Made by a program: the position numbers and the translations under genes | Origin: Ignavibacteriales bacterium | Lineage (GTDB): Bacteria; Bacteroidota; Ignavibacteria; T3Sed10-11 | Length of the DNA: 40,135 nucleotides | Assembly: GCA_003567775.1 (NCBI GenBank) | Contig: PWYR01000023.1 | Coordinates: 1 to 40,135 of the forward strand | Direction of reading: 5' to 3' | In this document: one piece after another, positions 1 through 6,174 of the stretch | Position numbering within the stretch: the stretch's first letter is position 1 | Layout: every line of letters starts with the position of its first letter | Notes under the pieces: model-generated | The model's input: the letters and a program-made list of their open reading frames with translations, nothing else | Database searches by the model: none | What the model was told of the DNA's origin: nothing

Positions 1-252
1 AAACACTGTGTTCTGTTTCCAGTCGAGTACAATCAAACGTTCACCGGTAAGAAGTACAAGCCCGAAAGATATGTGCCAACGCTCGTTTTCATTGCGGATT
101 TTGAATAAAGTCAGACTGGTTTGCAGAACGATTCCTTCGTGACGATACAGAAAAACTCTGTTCTCAAGTTTACCTTTGATACGGACAAGTACAATAACCC
201 CCAGAATAAGCAACGCTGGGATAAGCAATATCACATTAATCCAGGGATTCAT
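1..252 (-). CDS. Partial membrane-anchored protein of unknown function (N-terminal 84 residues)
   Basis: An open frame starts with ATG at 252 and runs off the left edge without a stop. The first 22 or so residues form one hydrophobic membrane segment (MNPWINVILLIPALLILG), followed by basic residues and an alternating hydrophobic/polar stretch that looks like beta strands, with LLTGERLIVLDW near the end of the visible part. That layout, one anchor followed by a beta-rich cytoplasmic domain, resembles small PH-like or DUF2550-like proteins, but this is a guess. There is no clear ribosome site before the start. A TATAAT box at 319-324 (- strand) could serve it. It is divergent from the ECF transporter operon. 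The open frame, hydrophobic start and lack of any better frame support it as real. Confidence 0.55.
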   Translation of the reverse strand, partial: MNPWINVILLIPALLILGVIVLVRIKGKLENRVFLYRHEGIVLQTSLTLFKIRNENERWHISFGLVLLTGERLIVLDWKQNTVF

Positions 253-318
253 ACCGATAGTTAGTCCGCTTGCATCTCTGTTAGATGGTTAATAATTTCT
301 TAATAGTGAGATGTGAGA

Positions 319-324
319 ATTATA
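319..324 (-). promoter_or_regulatory. Possible -10 box for the divergent left-edge gene
   Basis: TATAAT read on the - strand, about 67 bases before the ATG at 252. The base just upstream is G preceded by T, but no good -35 hexamer lies 16-18 bases away, so the call rests on the -10 alone. Confidence 0.25.
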
Positions 325-349
325 CAATATTAACAAACATATATCTAAG

Positions 350-378
350 TTGCAAATTACCGTATCATTGCGTATACT
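350..378 (+). promoter_or_regulatory. Sigma-70-like promoter of the ECF transporter operon
   Basis: TTGCAA (350-355), a 17-base spacer, then TATACT (373-378). Both boxes are near consensus and the spacing is ideal. The -10 box ends only 4-7 bases before the two candidate ATG codons at 383 and 386, so transcription would begin at or beside the start codon and the mRNA may be leaderless. No Shine-Dalgarno is visible in front of these ATGs, which agrees with that reading. Confidence 0.5.
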
Positions 379-382
379 TTTT

Positions 383-994
383 ATGATGAATATTTCCGAA
401 TACCTACGAACGAACATAACTCCTCCCGTTTTCTCTCTTATGACCGTCGGTGTGGCGGTCAATCTCGGGATGGGACAGGTCGTTGCCTTACTAAAGATAC
501 CGCTGTACCTGGATTCACTTGGCACCGTTGTAGTCGCGGCTTTATGCGGTATCCTCCCTGCAATAATCACCGGCATTATCTCTAATCTTCTTGCAAGTGC
601 GGTATTCAGTCCGGCAATGATGTTTTTCATACCGACAATGCTTGTGATTGCAATTCTGGCTGGAATTTTTGCTAAAAAAGGGGGATTTCTACATTGGTGG
701 AAAGCCGTTCTTAGCGGAGTATTCGTAGGAATATGCGCTGCCATTGTTTCCGCTCCTATTTCAGCGTATTTATTTGGCGGTATTACACTTGCCGGTACGG
801 ATTTCCTTGTGTTATATTTTAGAGCAACCGGTCAGGAGTTGCTTCAAGCAGTTCTTTATCAAGGGCTTGCATCAGATCCGGTCGATAAAGGGATTACCTT
901 TCTGCTCGCGTATGCAATCCTGAGCAAAATGCCGCGTAATCTGCTCTTGCGGTTCCCCGGATACCATCATTTACAACCACGTAATCAACCATGA
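383..994 (+). CDS. ECF transporter substrate-binding (S) component
   Basis: About 203 residues, with several hydrophobic segments (for example PLYLDSLGTVVVAALCGILP, MMFFIPTMLVIAILAGIFA, AVLSGVFVGICAAIVSAPIS) and short polar loops, typical of the small six-helix S subunits of energy-coupling-factor vitamin importers. The glycine/alanine-rich helices with LDSLGT and a late helix ending in LAYAIL match that group in style. The open frame extends upstream to 350, but ATG 383 or 386 is preferred because the upstream part overlaps the promoter. The stop overlaps the start of the T subunit by ATGA, so the two are translationally coupled. Known S subunits bind vitamins, cobalt/nickel, or similar small molecules in the membrane. 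The substrate here cannot be read from sequence; the flavin-reductase-like gene at the operon end weakly hints at a flavin. Confidence 0.75.
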   Translation: MMNISEYLRTNITPPVFSLMTVGVAVNLGMGQVVALLKIPLYLDSLGTVVVAALCGILPAIITGIISNLLASAVFSPAMMFFIPTMLVIAILAGIFAKKGGFLHWWKAVLSGVFVGICAAIVSAPISAYLFGGITLAGTDFLVLYFRATGQELLQAVLYQGLASDPVDKGITFLLAYAILSKMPRNLLLRFPGYHHLQPRNQP

Positions 995-1719
995 TAAGGT
1001 ATCTCCCCCATCCTGTGCCTACGGTTTCATTTTTGTTGTGCATCATAATTTCGGGATTTATACTTACAACCGGAGTAAAATACCTTTTGAGTGTACTATT
1101 GTTGTTGTTTTTTGCTTTTCATATAAACGGAAAGAAAATTCTCCTCACTATTTTAAAAATCGTCATACCGTTGTGCATCGCAATCGGATTGTTTATGACA
1201 TTTATCTATCCGGAAACCGAACGATGGGTAACCATAGGAGGTATGCGACTTTCACACGAAGGATTGACCGCCGCAGGGGATATGACATCCCGTATTATTT
1301 TTCTATTCACCGGTATAATTGCTTTTTTTAATCTTATCACAATTCAACGGCTTGGCTCATATCTCTACCAAAAAAATCTGCCGGTTTGGCTTGTGTTCAT
1401 TCTTATTAACGGATTAAAATTCGTGGATCGATTCAGAGCCAAACTGAACGAGATACATTTTTACCAGCAGATCCGGGGCATGCCGTTAGAAAATGTATGG
1501 CAAAAATGGCGGGCAACCGTTAAAATTTTAATTCCGTTGCTCTATGTTATGATTGAAGAAAGTTCGAATCGTGCTATTGCGCTTGAAATGCGCGGATTCA
1601 CTGCCACCGCACAGCGTACGGCACTACAGCCGGACATACAAACTACAACGGATAAATTAATAACCTTTGTATTTTTCGGTTTTATAATACTATTATTGGT
1701 TTTTGGTTTTATTGTATGA
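991..1719 (+). CDS. ECF transporter transmembrane (T) component, EcfT/CbiQ-like
   Basis: 242 residues with hydrophobic helices at the N-terminus (FLLCIIISGFILTTGV), middle (IIFLFTGIIAFFNLI) and C-terminus (LITFVFFGFIILLLVFGFIV). Two basic coupling motifs, IRGMPL and EMRGF, sit in the cytoplasmic region before the last helix and correspond to the paired Ala/x-Arg-Gly elements with which EcfT touches its two ATPases. In this family the T subunit anchors the ATPase dimer and tilts the S subunit across the membrane. It overlaps the S gene by four bases and the first ATPase gene by four bases (ATGA at both junctions), so the whole complex is made from one transcript in fixed order. Confidence 0.85.
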   Translation: MIRYLPHPVPTVSFLLCIIISGFILTTGVKYLLSVLLLLFFAFHINGKKILLTILKIVIPLCIAIGLFMTFIYPETERWVTIGGMRLSHEGLTAAGDMTSRIIFLFTGIIAFFNLITIQRLGSYLYQKNLPVWLVFILINGLKFVDRFRAKLNEIHFYQQIRGMPLENVWQKWRATVKILIPLLYVMIEESSNRAIALEMRGFTATAQRTALQPDIQTTTDKLITFVFFGFIILLLVFGFIV

Positions 1720-2549
1720 TTCAAGTGAAAAAATTCTCGTGCATTGACGAATTCGGCTCTCCGGTCATTGTTGATGCCTCATTTACCGTTCATAATACCG
1801 ACCGTGTCGCAATCCTGAGCCGTTCTCAGGAATCGTCAACTATATTGTGCCATGCACTTGCAGGGATACTGCACCGTACACATCCGCTGCACAAAATCGA
1901 GGGTTCGATATTTTACAATGATCGCTCCATCGAAGAGATCGATTCGCACGAACGTACAAACAGTATAGTGTATGTCCTCCCTAACTCAGACATGCTCATC
2001 AGCGGGGTGAAAGATACCGTATTCGGTGAAATCGCATTGAGTCTCGAACTAATAGGTGTGGAACCAAATGTTATTCGAGCAAGAGTATCGCACATTTTGC
2101 AGCAACTCGATATTGAAAGATTAGCGGATCGGGATCCCGATAATTTATCCGGTGGAGAACGCCATAAGGTTGCGCTTGCTTCGATGATCATACGTCGCCC
2201 CGACGTTCTTATACTCGATAACCCATCTATGTTTCTCGATGTAACGGGAGTTACTAATCTCCTCAACATTCTGAGGAACTACGAAGGGACGATTATCATT
2301 GCCGATCCGAATCCTTATATCTGGTCGGGGCTTTCAAATCGATTTATCGTCATTGAAAATGAACATATTGAAGTATTCAACTCTGCTAAAACTTTAATCG
2401 GTGCACTTGGTAATCAAATAATTCCATTAGAATTACCGTCATGGACCGGGCTCTATCTGAAACTTCGCGATACATTGGAATTAAACGACGAAATAGATTC
2501 AACTCACTGCCTGCCTGCCTTGCGCGCCGTTAGCGGAGCTTTACCATGA
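1716..2549 (+). CDS. ECF transporter ATPase with degenerate nucleotide-binding site
   Basis: 277-residue ABC ATPase of the EcfA type. The signature LSGGE (residues 144-148) is intact and followed by DVLILDNP (163-170), a Walker B. Other catalytic elements are missing: the Walker A position reads SRSQESST (35-42) with no glycine pattern and no lysine, the Q-loop glutamine position is Pro89, the catalytic glutamate after Walker B is Asn169, and the H-loop reads IIADP instead of an S/T-H-D motif. It therefore should not hydrolyse ATP at its own site but can present the signature loop to its partner. It is coupled by ATGA overlaps to the T subunit before it and to the second ATPase after it. The frame is open throughout, so this is divergence and not gene breakage. 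Confidence 0.85.
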   Translation: MIQVKKFSCIDEFGSPVIVDASFTVHNTDRVAILSRSQESSTILCHALAGILHRTHPLHKIEGSIFYNDRSIEEIDSHERTNSIVYVLPNSDMLISGVKDTVFGEIALSLELIGVEPNVIRARVSHILQQLDIERLADRDPDNLSGGERHKVALASMIIRRPDVLILDNPSMFLDVTGVTNLLNILRNYEGTIIIADPNPYIWSGLSNRFIVIENEHIEVFNSAKTLIGALGNQIIPLELPSWTGLYLKLRDTLELNDEIDSTHCLPALRAVSGALP

Positions 2550-3349
2550 TTCAGTGTACCAGCGTCACATATCGTTATCCGAACGGACAGGGAATAGAGA
2601 ATGTAAATGTTACTATACCAAAAAGTTCAATATATCTGCTTGCCGGTGCAAACGGATCGGGTAAAAGCACGCTGTTAAAGGTGCTTGCCGGGGGATTAAA
2701 AGAGTATTCAGGTACAGTTAGTGTGGATGGATTAAATCTAAAGGAAACTCACACGAAGAAAAAGCGGAGTTTTACCGTCGCACTATCCCCGCAGCAACCG
2801 GAAACACAATTCTCGCTTCCGACCGTTATGGATGAGTTGCGATTTACGGCACATGCAATTAAGCAGCCGGTCGATAACGACCTTGAATCGAATATACTTG
2901 AACTGTTGCATTTACGTCCCTTCGTAGATTCTTCGCCATTCGATCTTCCACCGGTAATGCGAAAACTGCTCTCGTTAGCAATTGCCGCAGTAATTCCGTC
3001 GCCGTTCATTGCACTTGATGAACCGACGGCAGGTATAGATCAAAACCATAAATCACTGGTCTTGCAATTTATAAAGTTTCTTCATACTTATAAAGGAGTG
3101 ATCGTTGTCAGTCATGACCTCGATACATTTCTTCCTCTTGCATCGAATATCGGAATTATGGAGGAGGAAACCATTATCGAATCGGTTAAAACAAAAGTAT
3201 TTTTAGATAAATTTATTCTGGGAGCTTATAAACCGGCTATCGCACGTCCGTTTATTATTCCCCGAATAGCAAGATATCTCATCAACAAACCGGCGTCATC
3301 AATTGATGAACTTGCCGGTAAAATCAAACAAACATATAGAAAAAAATAG
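2546..3349 (+). CDS. ECF transporter ATPase with intact Walker motifs but no LSGGQ signature
   Basis: 267-residue EcfA-type ABC ATPase. Walker A is GANGSGKS (residues 34-41), the Q-loop glutamines lie in SPQQPETQ (81-88), Walker B with catalytic glutamate is FIALDEPTAGID (154-165), and the H-loop is VVSHD with His190. The signature position reads LPPVM (134-138) where LSGGQ is expected. Its defects are the mirror image of those in the preceding ATPase, so an A/A' heterodimer would have one complete site (Walker A, B and His from this protein plus LSGGE from the other) and one empty site. It starts inside the previous gene (ATGA). The C-terminal 60 residues after the NBD are typical extra sequence. 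It powers the importer by ATP hydrolysis on the cytoplasmic side. Confidence 0.88.
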   Translation: MIQCTSVTYRYPNGQGIENVNVTIPKSSIYLLAGANGSGKSTLLKVLAGGLKEYSGTVSVDGLNLKETHTKKKRSFTVALSPQQPETQFSLPTVMDELRFTAHAIKQPVDNDLESNILELLHLRPFVDSSPFDLPPVMRKLLSLAIAAVIPSPFIALDEPTAGIDQNHKSLVLQFIKFLHTYKGVIVVSHDLDTFLPLASNIGIMEEETIIESVKTKVFLDKFILGAYKPAIARPFIIPRIARYLINKPASSIDELAGKIKQTYRKK

Positions 3350-3362
3350 AAACCGTATTATT

Positions 3363-3977
3363 ATGAAACATATAGATCCTTCTGAATTATCATCACGTGA
3401 GCGATACCGGCTCATGATTAGCTCGATCATACCAAGACCGATCGCACTTGTTACCAGTATCGGAAAAAACGGAGTCGTTAATGCGGCGCCGTTCAGCTAT
3501 TTTAACGGAGTGACTTCGTCTCCTCCTATTATTTCTATCTCGGTCGGTTACCGGAAGGGTACCGCAAAAGATACGGGACGGAATATAAGAGAGACAGGTG
3601 AATTTGTTGTAAACATTGTTTCACAAGATATAGCGGAGAAAATGAACATCGCATCGGGAGATTATCCACCGGAAATAAGCGAAATAACCGAAGCTAACCT
3701 GAACGTTATTCCTTCAGAGTTAGTTTCGCCGCCGCGGTTAGCAGAATCTCCGATACAAATGGAATGTAAACTGTATAAATTGATTGAAATCGGTGAAGGA
3801 CCGAATGATCTGATACTCGGCGAAGTAATGCGATGGCATTTAAACACTGACGTAAAAATAGATGATCGATACCATATTGATCCTGCATCGCTTGATGTCA
3901 TCGGTCGTTTAGGGGGTCCCCAATATTGTACAACTAACGATGTTTTTGAGATGGTGCGGCCGAAGGTGGGGGGATGA
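3363..3977 (+). CDS. Flavin reductase-like FMN-binding split-barrel protein
   Basis: 204 residues from ATG 3363. The frame is open further upstream but that part overlaps the ATPase gene; the residues from MKHIDPSEL onward match the family start. Features of the flavin reductase/DIM6-NTAB group are visible: IIPRPIALVTSIGKNG near the N-terminus, NAAPFSYFNGVTSSPP (the FMN phosphate-contacting region), KDTGRNIRETGEFVVN, and a C-terminal LGGPQY element. Members bind FMN and reduce or carry flavins, or serve unidentified redox roles. It starts 13 bases after the transporter stop on the same strand, so it is likely the last gene of the operon. That would fit an importer bringing in a flavin or related cofactor, but this is inference only. 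Confidence 0.8.
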   Translation: MKHIDPSELSSRERYRLMISSIIPRPIALVTSIGKNGVVNAAPFSYFNGVTSSPPIISISVGYRKGTAKDTGRNIRETGEFVVNIVSQDIAEKMNIASGDYPPEISEITEANLNVIPSELVSPPRLAESPIQMECKLYKLIEIGEGPNDLILGEVMRWHLNTDVKIDDRYHIDPASLDVIGRLGGPQYCTTNDVFEMVRPKVGG

Positions 3978-4020
3978 GAGAAGTCTTATTTTAATAACGT
4001 AAAACACTTCAACTCTTTTC

Positions 4021-5094
4021 TTACAAATCCGTAGACAACCGGAAGCGAATAATTCTATCATTCCCCGTATCTGCAACATACACGGTGCGGTTGGGATCGA
4101 TTGCAACACCGTTCGGTTCAAAAAATACGTCGGATCCTCCGAATGAGTGCCGTTCAATACCGCGGTTATTGAAACGATATACGCTATCGCGTGCAGCATC
4201 GGCAACGAAAATATTTCCGTCGTTATCAACCACCAAACCTTCCGGCTGTGTAAATCGACCGTCTTTTAAAAGATCGGCGCCCGCGTCACGTTCCGGAGAT
4301 AAGAACGAATCCCATCGAAATGAATCGCCGATAATTCTAAATGTAATCCATTGTACTTTAAACTGGCTCTCATCGGCAATCGTCGCAACTACAAAATCCG
4401 TTGTTTGCCGATTTGGAAATGTAGCAACTGCACTCGGCTGGTTTAATGACCGCAATCCAGTCCCTTGCGGCAGCAGGTTTGGCCATCGTTCCTGACCGTA
4501 TAATCGATCATCTTCGGTGAACCAGAGCACAGCGTTATCGGGATTTACCGGACTGGTATTATTTGGGCCTCTCCTCGTTACATAGTATTCATTATTGTAA
4601 AGAGCAGCAATGCCGGTAAACCTGATTCTTTGACGAGCGGGTGTTTCGACAAATACCCGTTTTATCGGCGCCTGATCGATCTGATGCTCTACCGAGAAAA
4701 GATCTATTTTATAAATTGCGGCAACCCGAAAGTTTTCTCCATTAATAGTTGTATCGTGTGATGCTGCAACAAGTATGTTAAGCCGCCTGTCCTGTGCGAT
4801 TGCAATTGGATTTGTTATCGGTTGCGAAACTCCCTGTACACTGCCGCCAAGATCGAGCATTACAATTTGATCGTTGCCGGTATCGGCGACATAGATAAGT
4901 TGGTCAAATCCAACAATTACATCACGCGGTTGATTAAAATCTGTCCAGGGGCGGCCGATTTGTACGTATGTGGTATCGCCTATAACACCCGGGAGATCGA
5001 CATCGAGCGGCAATTCCCCCAAATCAAACTTTTCAGTGCAACTCAAAAACAAAATTGCAGTAACAACAAGATAGAATACGTTTTGAACTTTCAT
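4021..5094 (-). CDS. NHL-type beta-propeller lipoprotein
   Basis: 357 residues. The N-terminus is a lipoprotein signal (hydrophobic run ending FLSC, lipid-bearing Cys19). The body contains repeated propeller blades of the form DQLIYVADTGNDQIVML, GNIFVADAARDSVYRF and RTVYVADTGNDRIIRF, spaced as in NHL/SMP-30-like propellers. Such proteins usually act as binding scaffolds or enzymes at the cell surface or periplasm; no catalytic site can be assigned. It is the last gene of the six-gene envelope cluster and follows the PorV-like gene by 43 bases. It converges on the flavin-reductase-like gene with only about 43 bases between stops and no strong terminator hairpin seen. The internal Cys is only in the lipobox, and the protein is complete. 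Confidence 0.75.
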   Translation of the reverse strand: MKVQNVFYLVVTAILFLSCTEKFDLGELPLDVDLPGVIGDTTYVQIGRPWTDFNQPRDVIVGFDQLIYVADTGNDQIVMLDLGGSVQGVSQPITNPIAIAQDRRLNILVAASHDTTINGENFRVAAIYKIDLFSVEHQIDQAPIKRVFVETPARQRIRFTGIAALYNNEYYVTRRGPNNTSPVNPDNAVLWFTEDDRLYGQERWPNLLPQGTGLRSLNQPSAVATFPNRQTTDFVVATIADESQFKVQWITFRIIGDSFRWDSFLSPERDAGADLLKDGRFTQPEGLVVDNDGNIFVADAARDSVYRFNNRGIERHSFGGSDVFFEPNGVAIDPNRTVYVADTGNDRIIRFRLSTDL

Positions 5095-5137
5095 ATTAAT
5101 AAATTAATATTACATATTTACATAAATAATGTTTATG

Positions 5138-6133
5138 TTAAAAACCTAAATTCATCGATATACGATGTACATCACCGAGATTTCCCCACCGCGCAAAACT
5201 GTAATCCACGTTAATAGCCGCAAAAGTGAGGGGTATTGCCACGCCTATACCGGCAGAAAATGTCTCTTCATCCACATTGATTTTGTATCCACCACGCAAG
5301 TTTACCGTATTATTCCATCCATATTCAAGTCCGAAACCGAGATTCTCTGCATTATCGTTCGGATGATTTAACTGGATAGTCGTTGTAACCTTGTGTACTT
5401 CTGTCATATAGGGTTCCATCGCAAAACCTACCCGAAATACGGTCGGCAGTGCGAATTCCTGCCAGGAATCCCGGTTTGACCCATCAAGCAATGTTACTTC
5501 TCCGGACGGGGATATCTGTCCGCCGAAATTCGATACCGTAACGGCAAACCGTGAGGTTCCGAGTCCCGTCCAGTAATAGGTTCCAAGATCAAACATAAAT
5601 CCATTCATCGATAATTTATCGAGACTTGAATTCATATATCTGAGCGTAAGCCCGAAACTGAACTGATCCGTCATCCTCCGGGCATACGTTAGTCCGAATG
5701 CAAGATCGGTGTAAGAAAAATATTCTCCGGTGCCGAACGGCATTGTTTCAGTTGTTACAGGCATATCATCCATGTAGAGCGCTATTACCGAAAAGCCGAT
5801 AACATTGCTTTGATCCAAGCGGTACGAAGCGCCGAGGAACGAATGTTTCACATCAACGAGCCATTCGGAATGAGCGAAATAAACCTGGTTGTTATCATAC
5901 TGTGTCAACCCTGCTGGATTCCAGTATAGTGCTGACGGGTCGTTCGCAACCGCTATATACGATTCCCCCATTCCGGTTGCCCGCGCACCGACACCGATTT
6001 TCAAGAACTGCGCGGTGGATATTCCAGCCCGCTGCTCACCTAATACCGGAAATAATTGCCCATAAGCTGAATGCGTGAGAAAGAGAATGCAAGCGGCTGT
6101 GATAATTATTATTTTCTTAAAATATTTTTTCAT
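5138..6133 (-). CDS. PorV/PorQ-family outer-membrane barrel protein
   Basis: 331 residues with an N-terminal signal peptide (IIIITAACILFLTHSAYGQ). The mature start carries the family hallmark: AQFLKIGVGARATGMGESYI, then NDPSALYWNPAGL. The remainder alternates in beta strands and ends in an aromatic residue (ISMNLGF), as outer-membrane barrels do. PorV proteins shuttle or dock T9SS cargo at the outer membrane, while other family members are FadL-like. It lies directly after the TonB receptor gene (41-base gap) in a cluster that also makes a T9SS-tailed protein, so it may be a dedicated partner of the secreted products. It is a paralogue of the barrel part of the protein at 32197-33384. I do not give a symbol because PorV and PorQ cannot be told apart here. 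Confidence 0.8.
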   Translation of the reverse strand: MKKYFKKIIIITAACILFLTHSAYGQLFPVLGEQRAGISTAQFLKIGVGARATGMGESYIAVANDPSALYWNPAGLTQYDNNQVYFAHSEWLVDVKHSFLGASYRLDQSNVIGFSVIALYMDDMPVTTETMPFGTGEYFSYTDLAFGLTYARRMTDQFSFGLTLRYMNSSLDKLSMNGFMFDLGTYYWTGLGTSRFAVTVSNFGGQISPSGEVTLLDGSNRDSWQEFALPTVFRVGFAMEPYMTEVHKVTTTIQLNHPNDNAENLGFGLEYGWNNTVNLRGGYKINVDEETFSAGIGVAIPLTFAAINVDYSFARWGNLGDVHRISMNLGF

Positions 6134-6174
6134 AATATTTCAGTAGTGTCTTATGAGACTTTATGGTTCCAAAA

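Noticed and set aside
253-382. Riboswitch ahead of the ECF operon
   Set aside because: The promoter is so close to the start codon that no leader of useful length is left on the + strand.
5120-5138. Terminator after the PorV-like gene
   Set aside because: A 7-bp AT-only hairpin overlaps the stop codon and lacks a T-tract; it is too weak to claim.
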